Source: Reyranella sp.
GTDB lineage: Bacteria > Pseudomonadota > Alphaproteobacteria > Reyranellales > Reyranellaceae
Assembly: GCA_021732965.1 (NCBI GenBank)
Contig: JAKFVZ010000250.1
Span: forward strand, 1-5,540
Direction: 5' to 3'
Length of the DNA: 5,540 nucleotides
Part shown: one piece after another, positions 1-5,150 of the stretch
Layout: each line of letters starts with the position of its first letter
Position numbering within the stretch: position 1 is the stretch's first letter
Notes under the pieces: generated by a model
Databases searched by the model: none
Told to the model about the DNA's origin: nothing
What the model saw: the letters and a program-made list of their open reading frames with translations, nothing else
Made by a program: the position numbers and the translations under genes

Positions 1-2
1 AT

Positions 3-107
3 CCCGCCCCCGTCTATGCCCCGCCGGTCGCCTACGCGCCCGTCTACGGTCCGGCCTATCCGCGCGGCGGCAACCTCAGCATCGGCATCGACGTCCCGCT
101 GCGCTAG
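3..107 (+). CDS. C-terminal tail of a Pro/Tyr-rich hypothetical protein (5' end outside window)
   Basis: The open frame enters from the left edge and stops at TAG 105-107, giving 34 residues. The first part repeats Pro-Val-Tyr/Pro-Ala-Tyr units (PAPVYAPPVAYAPVYG), and the end reads NLSIGIDVPLR. Third codon positions are almost all C or G in this frame, as in the confident genes of the window, which supports it over the other two frames. Short exported or envelope proteins of alphaproteobacteria often carry such Pro/Tyr-rich stretches near the C-terminus, so an extracytoplasmic protein is a reasonable guess. The N-terminus, any signal peptide and any domain lie outside the window, and no function can be given. 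A hairpin follows 11 bases after the stop. Confidence 0.6.
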   Translation, partial: PAPVYAPPVAYAPVYGPAYPRGGNLSIGIDVPLR

Positions 108-118
108 CCGTCGTCAGA

Positions 119-148
119 CCTCCCCTTGGCGGCGTCCGCCGGGGGAGG
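119..148 (+). terminator. GC-rich hairpin after the upstream gene, possible terminator without U-tract
   Basis: The outer arms CCTCCCC (119-125) and GGGGAGG (142-148) pair perfectly over 7 bp. The inner arms GGCGG (128-132) and CCGCC (136-140) pair over 5 bp around a CGT loop, with a small TT/G internal loop between the two stems. The position 11 bases after the stop at 107 fits a transcript end. The sequence after the stem is AATGCG, not a T-run, so efficient intrinsic termination is doubtful. It may instead act as a 3'-end-protecting structure or a Rho-assisted stop. Confidence 0.5.
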
Positions 149-151
149 AAT

Positions 152-173
152 GCGATGGCGAAATTCGCCTCGC
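152..173. repeat. Dyad / inverted repeat just upstream of the leuA promoter
   Basis: GGCGAA (157-162) and TTCGCC (164-169) form a perfect 6+1+6 inverted repeat. Flanking GCGA (152-155) and TCGC (170-173) extend it to arms of about 10 bp with one unpaired base (156). The dyad ends 9 bases before the candidate -35 box at 182. It could be a regulator binding site on DNA, or a second hairpin belonging to the 3' end of the upstream transcript. I recognise no specific regulator motif. Confidence 0.35.
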
Positions 174-181
174 ACCCCGGG

Positions 182-210
182 TTGACGGCCGCGGGCAAAT
201 CAACGATTGT
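182..210 (+). promoter_or_regulatory. Candidate sigma-70-type promoter for the leuA leader transcript
   Basis: TTGACG (182-187) matches the TTGACA -35 consensus at five of six positions. After a 17-base spacer, GATTGT (205-210) is a weak -10 box that keeps the two most conserved bases, A at position 2 and T at position 6. Transcription would start at about 217-221, at or just before the ATG of the leader peptide at 221. A strong -35 with a degenerate -10 is common in GC-rich alphaproteobacteria. The call rests on this match and on its position relative to the leader. Confidence 0.5.
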
Positions 211-220
211 CGCGCCCAAC

Positions 221-256
221 ATGCTGCGACTGACGACGCTACGACTTATTGGCTGA
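221..256 (+). CDS. leuA leader peptide (MLRLTTLRLIG), leucine-sensing attenuator ORF
   Basis: This is an 11-codon ORF, ATG at 221 to TGA at 254-256, encoding MLRLTTLRLIG. Four of 11 residues are Leu, using CTG, CTG, CTA and CTT. In the leuA coding region I found no in-frame CTA and only one CTT among about 37 Leu codons, and both Arg codons here are CGA, which I also did not find in leuA, so the leader is built from slow codons. In classical attenuation of leu, ilv, his and trp operons, a ribosome stalling on such codons when the charged tRNA is scarce changes folding of the downstream RNA. There is no Shine-Dalgarno sequence before the ATG, and the predicted transcription start is only 0-4 bases upstream. 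Translation is therefore probably leaderless, as known for trpL of Sinorhizobium meliloti. The stop codon overlaps the first arm of the hairpin at 255-297. Confidence 0.75.
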   Translation: MLRLTTLRLIG

Positions 257-320
257 TCCGCCGCCCGACCGGGACAACCGGAAGGGCCCTGCGGATCGCT
301 TGTCGTTCGTCTCTGTTCTT
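255..320 (+). promoter_or_regulatory. leuA attenuator: compound hairpin plus T-rich stretch
   Basis: GATCCGC (255-261) pairs perfectly with GCGGATC (291-297). Inside it, GCCC (263-266) pairs with GGGC (284-287), and CCGG (269-272) pairs with CCGG (278-281) around a GACAA loop. The following 21 bases (300-320) contain 12 T but no continuous T-run. A competing pairing exists: GGAAGGG (280-286) with CCCTTTC (340-346, one G-U pair), plus GCGG (291-294) with CCGC (334-337). The two folds share 280-294 and exclude each other, which is what an attenuator needs. Because the first arm begins inside the leader stop codon, a ribosome at the end of the leader would block the 255-297 hairpin. Which fold terminates and which anti-terminates cannot be settled by eye. 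Confidence 0.55.
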
Positions 321-390
321 ACCCAACCAGTCGCCGCCTCCCTTTCATCCATCGCAGTGTTCGTTTGAGCCATACGGCCGTGCGCGGCGC

Positions 391-396
391 GAGGAG
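391..396 (+). promoter_or_regulatory. Shine-Dalgarno of leuA, decides the ATG at 404
   Basis: GAGGAG lies 7 bases before ATG 404, an ideal spacing. An in-frame TTG at 365 would add 13 residues but has no ribosome binding site, so the ATG is chosen. Confidence 0.85.
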
Positions 397-403
397 CTAC
401 GTC

Positions 404-2107
404 ATGTCATCCCAAAATCCCCAGAAGCCCATGATGCCGATCGCGGCCGAGAAGTACGTGCCCTTCAAGCCCGTGCCCCTCCCCGACCGCAAGTGGCCAA
501 ACGCCGTCATCACCAAGCCGCCGATCTGGTGCGCGGTCGACCTGCGCGACGGCAACCAGGCGCTGATCGAGCCGATGGATTCCGACCGCAAGACCCGGAT
601 GTTCAAGCTGCTCTGCGAGATGGGCTTCAAGGAGATCGAGATCGGCTTCCCCGCCGCCTCCGAGACCGATTTCGAGTTCGTGCGCGAACTCATCGAGAAG
701 AAGATGATCCCGGACGACGTCACCATCCAGGTGCTGACGCAGAGCCGGCCCGAGCTGATCGAGCGCACCTTCGAGGCCTGCCGTGGTGCCAAACGCGTCA
801 TCGTCCATCTCTACAACTCGACCTCGACCCTGCAGCGCCGCGTCGTGTTCGGCCTCGACTATTCCGGCATCATCGACATCGCCGTGTCGGGCGCCAAGCT
901 GGTCAAGCAGCTGGCCGACGCCGACCCGAAGACCGAATGGGTGTTCGAATACTCGCCGGAGAGCTTCACCGGGACCGAGCTCGAGTTCGCGCGCGACATC
1001 TGCGCCGCCGTTGCCGACATCTACAAGCCGACGCCGCAGAAGAAGATGATCGTCAACCTGCCGGCCACCGTCGAGATGTCGTCGGCCAACGTCTATGCCG
1101 ACCAGATCGAATGGTGCCATCGCAACTTCAAGTACCGCGATTCGATCATCCTCAGCCTGCATCCGCACAACGACCGCGGCACCGGCGTGGCGGCTGCCGA
1201 ACTCGGCTACATGGCCGGCGCCGACCGCATCGAGGGCTGCCTGTTCGGCAACGGCGAGCGCACCGGCAACGTCGACCTGGTCACGCTGGGCCTCAACATG
1301 TTCACGCAGGGCGTCGATCCCGAGATCGACTTCTCGAACATCAACGAGATCCGCCAGACCGTTGAGTACTGCAACCAGCTCCCCGTCCATCCGCGCCATC
1401 CCTATGGCGGCGACCTGGTGTTCACCGCCTTCTCGGGCTCGCACCAGGACGCGATCAACAAGGGCTTCAAGTCGCTCGACGCGTCGAACAGCAAGGTCTG
1501 GGAAGTGCCCTACCTGCCGATCGATCCGGCCGATCTCGGCCGCAGCTACGAGGCGATCATCCGCATCAACAGCCAGTCGGGCAAAGGCGGCATCGCCTAC
1601 ATCCTGAAGAGCGACTATGGCATCGACATGCCGCGCCTCCTGCAGGTCGAGTTCTCCAAGCGCATCCAGCAGATCGCCGACGAGACCGGCAAGGAGATCC
1701 AGCCGGCGCTGATCTGGGACACCTTCCGCAAGGAGTATCTCGAGAACACTTCGCCGGTGGCGTTCGACAGCCATACCACGGTGCCTGACTCCGCCCATCC
1801 CGACGTGCGTCTTCTCGATGCCAAGGTGACGTTCAACGGCAAGCCGGCCACCATCTCGGGACGCGGCAACGGTCCGATCGCAGGCTATGTCGATGCGCTG
1901 GGCAAGAATTGCGGCATCCAGATCCGGGTCCGCGACTATCACCAGCACGCGACCGGCGCCGGATCCGACGCCCAGGCCGTGAGCTTCATCGAGGCCGAGA
2001 CCGCCAACGGCAAGGTCCTGTGGGGCGTCGGCATGGACTCGAACATCGTGGCCGCCTCGCTCAAGGCCGTCACCTCGGCCGCGAACCGGGCCGCTGCCGC
2101 CAAATAA
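404..2107 (+). CDS. leuA: 2-isopropylmalate synthase (LeuA type 2)
   Basis: LeuA condenses acetyl-CoA with 2-oxoisovalerate to 2-isopropylmalate, the committed step of leucine synthesis, in the cytoplasm. The product has 567 residues, longer than the roughly 520 of the E. coli enzyme and in the range of the long 'type 2' family seen in Mycobacterium and Corynebacterium. An N-terminal extension of about 40 residues precedes the HMGL-like TIM barrel. DLRDGNQAL (46-54) is the catalytic signature with metal ligand D49. SLHPHNDRG (251-259) supplies H253 and H255, and GNGERTGN (282-289) supplies N289. The 49/253/255/289 spacing equals that of the M. tuberculosis metal ligands as I recall them (D81, H285, H287, N321). 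INSQSGKGG (388-396) belongs to the linker region. Residues from about 455 onward, with GNGPIAGY (488-495), form the LeuA dimer domain that binds leucine for feedback inhibition. All key residues are intact. The gene is monocistronic by its own attenuator and terminator. Confidence 0.96.
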   Translation: MSSQNPQKPMMPIAAEKYVPFKPVPLPDRKWPNAVITKPPIWCAVDLRDGNQALIEPMDSDRKTRMFKLLCEMGFKEIEIGFPAASETDFEFVRELIEKKMIPDDVTIQVLTQSRPELIERTFEACRGAKRVIVHLYNSTSTLQRRVVFGLDYSGIIDIAVSGAKLVKQLADADPKTEWVFEYSPESFTGTELEFARDICAAVADIYKPTPQKKMIVNLPATVEMSSANVYADQIEWCHRNFKYRDSIILSLHPHNDRGTGVAAAELGYMAGADRIEGCLFGNGERTGNVDLVTLGLNMFTQGVDPEIDFSNINEIRQTVEYCNQLPVHPRHPYGGDLVFTAFSGSHQDAINKGFKSLDASNSKVWEVPYLPIDPADLGRSYEAIIRINSQSGKGGIAYILKSDYGIDMPRLLQVEFSKRIQQIADETGKEIQPALIWDTFRKEYLENTSPVAFDSHTTVPDSAHPDVRLLDAKVTFNGKPATISGRGNGPIAGYVDALGKNCGIQIRVRDYHQHATGAGSDAQAVSFIEAETANGKVLWGVGMDSNIVAASLKAVTSAANRAAAAK

Positions 2108-2140
2108 GCGTGCCCCGAGGCGCGGCGAACGACTAGCATC

Positions 2141-2166
2141 ACGGGCGGGGTTTTCCCCGCCCGTTT
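2141..2166 (+). terminator. Intrinsic terminator of leuA
   Basis: ACGGGCGGGG (2141-2150) and CCCCGCCCGT (2155-2164) form a perfect 10-bp stem with a TTTT loop. The tail is short (TTT at 2164-2166, then CC). It begins 33 bases after the leuA stop. It ends only 16 bases before the next start codon, so the next gene either depends on read-through or has a promoter inside or before this region. Confidence 0.85.
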
Positions 2167-2182
2167 CCATTGGGAGCAGGAG

Positions 2183-2443
2183 ATGATCGATTCATCCGTG
2201 AAGTGGCGCCAGGAGGGCCTCATCCGGCGCGGCGTGCGTCATCTGTGGAACGCCGCGATCTCGCTCATGCTGGGCACGATGATCGGCCTGCTCGGCTATC
2301 AGTTCGGCGCAGAGGTCGTGGCTCGCCTGTGGCCCGACCAGACGATGCTCGCCGACATGGTGCGTGCCGTGTTCTGGACGCTCGGCATCGCGGCGACCGG
2401 CGTGCTGTTCTTCTCCTACTATCTCGACGACACGGGCCGTTAG
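2183..2443 (+). CDS. Small two-helix membrane protein of unknown function
   Basis: The ORF encodes 86 residues and has GGGAG (2172-2176) 6 bases before ATG 2183; a second AGGAG abuts the ATG. Two hydrophobic segments are visible, about residues 22-42 (ending in LLGYQFG) and 60-80 (VFWTLGIAATGVLFFSYY). The N-terminus is basic (K7, R9, R15, R16, R19) and the 17-residue loop between the helices has little charge. This suggests that both ends face the cytoplasm and that a short loop faces the periplasm. I do not recognise a family and see no catalytic motif, Cys or His cluster. The start of the pmbA-family gene follows 16 bases after its stop, so the two are probably co-transcribed. Third-position GC bias matches its neighbours, which supports it as a real gene. 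Confidence 0.75.
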   Translation: MIDSSVKWRQEGLIRRGVRHLWNAAISLMLGTMIGLLGYQFGAEVVARLWPDQTMLADMVRAVFWTLGIAATGVLFFSYYLDDTGR

Positions 2444-2459
2444 CGAGTAGAACGGAGCC

Positions 2460-3911
2460 ATGGCCAAAGCGAAAAAGACCGCCCCAAAAACTTCCGCGAA
2501 ACCCTCCCCGAAAAAGCCGATCAGGAAGACGGTGAAGAAGGTTGCGCCGAAGAAAGCTGCCTCGAGGAAGCCGGCCGGCGCGCCCGACCCCAATCTGCTG
2601 GCCGACCTGCTGAAGTGGGCGAAGGCAAACGGCGCCGATGCGGCCGATGCGCTCTACGTCAATGGCGAGTCGATCTCGGTCGCGCAGCGGCTGGGCAAGC
2701 GCGAGAAGCTCGAAAGCAGCGAGGGTCGCGATCTCGGCCTGCGCGTCTTCGTGGGCAGGCGCCAGGCTTTCGTCTCCTCGACCGATTTCGATCCCGCCTC
2801 CCTGCGGGAACTGGCGAGCCGCGCCGTCGACATGGCGCGCGCCGTGCCGGAAGACCCGACCTGCGGCCTCGCGCCGGAGGAACTGCTGACCCATTCGTGG
2901 CCCGACCTCGATCTCGACGACAAGACACGCCCCACGGCCAAGAAGCTGCTCGCCATGGCCGGCGAGGCCGAGGACGCGGCGCGCGCCGTCAAGGGCGTGA
3001 CCAATTCCGAGGGTGCCGAGGCCGGCTGGGGCCGCACTTCGGTGATGCTGGCCGCCAGCAACGGCTTCTCCGGCGGCTATCGCCGCAGTGGCTTCTCGCT
3101 GTCCTGCTCGGTGCTGGGCGGCGAGGGCACCGGGATGGAGCGCGACTACGAATGGACCAGCGCGGTCCATCTCGAGGACCTGATGTCGGCTGCCAAAGTT
3201 GGGCGCAACGCCGGCAAGTTCGTGGTGCGCCGCCTCAACCCGCGCAAGGCGCAGAGCGCGCGCGTGCCGGTCATCTACGATCGCCGCGTCTCGGGCGGGC
3301 TGGTCGGCCATCTCGCCGGCGCCATCAACGGTCGTGCCGTGGCGCGCGGCACCTCGTTCCTCAAGGACAAGATGGGCGAGCGTGTGTTTGCCGAAGGCAT
3401 CCGCATCCTCGACAACCCGCTGCGCAAGCGCGGGCTGGGCAGCCGGCCGTTCGATGCCGAGGGCCTGGCCACGTCGCGCCGCGCGGTGATCGACGACGGC
3501 GTGCTCACCACCTGGCTGCTCGACCTCGCGGCCGCGCGCCAGCTCAACCTCAAGCCCACCGGCCACGCCTCGCGCGGCGTCTCGGGACCGCCTTCGCCCA
3601 CCACGTCGAACTTCTATCTCGACAAGGGCAAGCTCTCGGTCGGCGAGCTGATCGGCGACATCAAGAGCGGCCTCTACATCACCGACATGATCGGCTTCGG
3701 TGTCAACGGCGTGACCGGCGACTACAGCCGCGGCGCCTCGGGCTTCTGGATCGAGAACGGCAAGCTCGCCTGGCCGGTGAGCGGCATCACCGTCGCCGGT
3801 AACCTGAAGGACATGTTCCTGAACATGACGGCGGCGAACGATCTCGAATTCAAGAGCTCGACCAACGCCCCGACCGTGAGAATTGAAGGGCTGACCGTCG
3901 CCGGCTCGTGA
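2460..3911 (+). CDS. pmbA: PmbA/TldE-family metalloprotease subunit with lysine-rich N-terminal tail
   Basis: PmbA (TldE) pairs with TldD to form a cytoplasmic zinc protease. In E. coli this complex trims microcin B17 leader peptide and degrades unfolded CcdA. The product has 483 residues against about 450 in E. coli. From about residue 45 it follows the family: SGGLVGHLAGAINGR (278-292), the FDAEG segment (331-335), SGPPSPTTSNFYL (375-387), and near the C-terminus GVTGDYSRGASGFWIENGK (417-435) and AGNLKDMF (446-453). There is no HExxxH zinc motif, so it is the PmbA/TldE subunit and not TldD. Residues 1-42 are an extra tail with 13 Lys, 2 Arg, many Ala and Pro and no acidic residue. The ATG is the only good start: GGAG (2454-2457) lies only 2 bases away, tighter than usual, and no later start precedes the conserved body. 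The gene ends in tandem stops TGA TAA. No tldD is in the window. Confidence 0.92.
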   Translation: MAKAKKTAPKTSAKPSPKKPIRKTVKKVAPKKAASRKPAGAPDPNLLADLLKWAKANGADAADALYVNGESISVAQRLGKREKLESSEGRDLGLRVFVGRRQAFVSSTDFDPASLRELASRAVDMARAVPEDPTCGLAPEELLTHSWPDLDLDDKTRPTAKKLLAMAGEAEDAARAVKGVTNSEGAEAGWGRTSVMLAASNGFSGGYRRSGFSLSCSVLGGEGTGMERDYEWTSAVHLEDLMSAAKVGRNAGKFVVRRLNPRKAQSARVPVIYDRRVSGGLVGHLAGAINGRAVARGTSFLKDKMGERVFAEGIRILDNPLRKRGLGSRPFDAEGLATSRRAVIDDGVLTTWLLDLAAARQLNLKPTGHASRGVSGPPSPTTSNFYLDKGKLSVGELIGDIKSGLYITDMIGFGVNGVTGDYSRGASGFWIENGKLAWPVSGITVAGNLKDMFLNMTAANDLEFKSSTNAPTVRIEGLTVAGS

Positions 3912-3924
3912 TAAAGTCCCGGGC

Positions 3925-5145
3925 ATGACCCTCATGCCCCACACACGAATTCTCGCCGCAACGACGGCGCTTCTTTGCGGCGCCGCGCTTCTCGCCGCCG
4001 GCCCCGCGCAAGCCCAGGATGGCGGCTTCCGCGACTGCCTGAACAACATCAAGGCCGATGCGCTGAAGCAGGGCGTGCCGGCCGCGACCGTCGACCGCGC
4101 CTTCCAGGGCCTGACGCCCGACCAGAAGGTGATCGACCTCGACAACCGCCAGCCCGAATTCTCGCTGACCTATGCGAAGTATGTCGGCGGTACCGTGTCG
4201 CTGGACCGCATACAGAAGGGCCAGCAAAAGATGGCGCAGCATCGCGCCCTGCTCGACCAGCTCCAGGCCGAATACGGCATCCCGCCGCAGTACCTGATGG
4301 CCTTCTGGGGCATCGAGACCAACTACGGCACCTTCATGGGCGACTTCCGCGTCGTGCGCTCGGTCGCGACGCTCGCCTGCATGACCAAGCGCACGGCCTT
4401 CTTCAGCAACGAGACCGTGCAGGCGCTGCGCATCCTCAACAACAACCACATGACCAGTGAGCAGATGCGCGGCTCGTGGGCCGGCGCGATGGGCAACATG
4501 CAGTTCATGCCCTCGACCTTCACCAAGTGGGCGGTCGACCGCGACGGCAATGGCAGGATCGACATCTGGAACAGCCTGCCCGACGCCTTCGCCTCGGCCG
4601 CGAACTTCTTGCGCGGCATTGGGTTCAAGCCGGGCCTGCCGTCGAGCGAGGAAGTGATGCTTCCCGCCGGCTTCCCGCTGGATCAGGCCGACACCACGGT
4701 CGAGAAGCCTGTGAAGGCCTGGGCGGCGATGGGCGTGAAGAAGATGAACGGTGGCGCGCTGCCGGCCGTCGACGACGCGGCGTCCATCCTGCTGCCCGCC
4801 GGCTTCCGCGGACCGGCCTTCATCATCTATCCGAACTTCAAGGCGGTGATGAACTGGAACCGCTCGACGCTCTACGCACTCTCGGTCGGCATCCTCGCGC
4901 GCCAGATCGCGGGCGGGCCGCCGGTGCAGCAGCAGGCCCCCGCCGACGACGCGCCGATCTCGCGTGACACGGTCATCGACATGCAGAACCGCTTGGCGAG
5001 GCTCGGCCTCTACAAGGACGAGACCGATGGGCTGCTCGGCCCCAAGACCCGCTCGGCGCTGCGCCTGTTCCAGCAACAGCAGGCGCTGCCCGCCGACGGC
5101 CATCCGACGCAGGAATCGATCCGCCGCCTCCAGGCGGTGCGGTAG
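3925..5145 (+). CDS. Secreted MltB-type lytic murein transglycosylase with peptidoglycan-binding domain
   Basis: The enzyme would cleave the MurNAc-GlcNAc bond of peptidoglycan in the periplasm, leaving 1,6-anhydro-MurNAc ends. The product has 406 residues. Residues 1-30 form a Sec signal peptide (basic R8, hydrophobic core, PAQA before Q31). The SLT_2/MltB catalytic domain spans about 34-330. E131 in FWGIETNYG (128-135, preceded by F) is the expected catalytic glutamate. GSWAGAMGNMQFMPSTF (183-199) is the conserved substrate-groove motif. DRDGNGRID (205-213) resembles the EF-hand-like calcium loop of Slt35/MltB. A PG_binding_1 domain fills about 346-404, with LGLYKDETDGLLGPKTRSAL (360-379). 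The whole matches the TIGR02283-like group common in alphaproteobacteria. C18 is not in a lipobox, so the protein is probably soluble periplasmic. The start lies 13 bases after the pmbA stop with only a weak ribosome site (TAAAG, 3912-3916), which suggests translational coupling; ATG 3934 is an alternative start. Confidence 0.93.
   Translation: MTLMPHTRILAATTALLCGAALLAAGPAQAQDGGFRDCLNNIKADALKQGVPAATVDRAFQGLTPDQKVIDLDNRQPEFSLTYAKYVGGTVSLDRIQKGQQKMAQHRALLDQLQAEYGIPPQYLMAFWGIETNYGTFMGDFRVVRSVATLACMTKRTAFFSNETVQALRILNNNHMTSEQMRGSWAGAMGNMQFMPSTFTKWAVDRDGNGRIDIWNSLPDAFASAANFLRGIGFKPGLPSSEEVMLPAGFPLDQADTTVEKPVKAWAAMGVKKMNGGALPAVDDAASILLPAGFRGPAFIIYPNFKAVMNWNRSTLYALSVGILARQIAGGPPVQQQAPADDAPISRDTVIDMQNRLARLGLYKDETDGLLGPKTRSALRLFQQQQALPADGHPTQESIRRLQAVR
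5124..5137. terminator. Short symmetric hairpin at the convergent gene ends, weak terminator candidate
   Basis: CCGCC (5124-5128) pairs with GGCGG (5133-5137) around TCCA, inside the last codons of the transglycosylase gene and 14 bases beyond the stop of the opposite gene. There is no T-run on either strand. It is the only stem I see at this junction. Confidence 0.2.
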
Positions 5146-5150
5146 CAACG

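Noticed and set aside
365..403. TTG start of leuA adding 13 residues
   Set aside because: There is no ribosome binding site before it, whereas ATG 404 has GAGGAG at 7 bases.
16..1365. Open + frame overlapping the upstream tail, leader region and leuA out of frame
   Set aside because: The Arg/Pro/Ala-rich translation has no domain, and the frame runs through the promoter and attenuator and across leuA in the wrong phase.
2111..2139. Promoter with TAGCAT (2134-2139) as -10 before the small membrane protein gene
   Set aside because: No acceptable -35 at 16-18 bases (TGCCCC). The start would fall inside the leuA terminator stem. Support is too weak to list.
407..2170. Long open frame on the - strand opposite leuA (587 codons)
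   Set aside because: It mirrors leuA codon positions. The translation is low-complexity Ala/Gly/Arg/Val/Asp with no recognisable domain, a usual artefact in GC-rich coding DNA.
3294..3336. TldD-type zinc site in the pmbA product
   Set aside because: The corresponding region reads SGGLVGHLAGAINGR with no HExxxH, so this is the PmbA/TldE subunit.
3925..4020. Lipoprotein signal around C18 of the transglycosylase
   Set aside because: The residue before Cys is Leu, not Gly/Ala/Ser, and the hydrophobic core continues after it. A signal peptidase I site after PAQA is better.
2265..4145. Long open frame on the - strand opposite pmbA and the start of the transglycosylase gene (626 codons)
   Set aside because: It spans two well-supported genes and an intergenic gap, has shadow-type composition and shows no motif.
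3850..5148. Open frame on the - strand opposite the transglycosylase gene (432 codons)
   Set aside because: It is opposite a gene with clear catalytic motifs and signal peptide. The composition is that of an antisense shadow.
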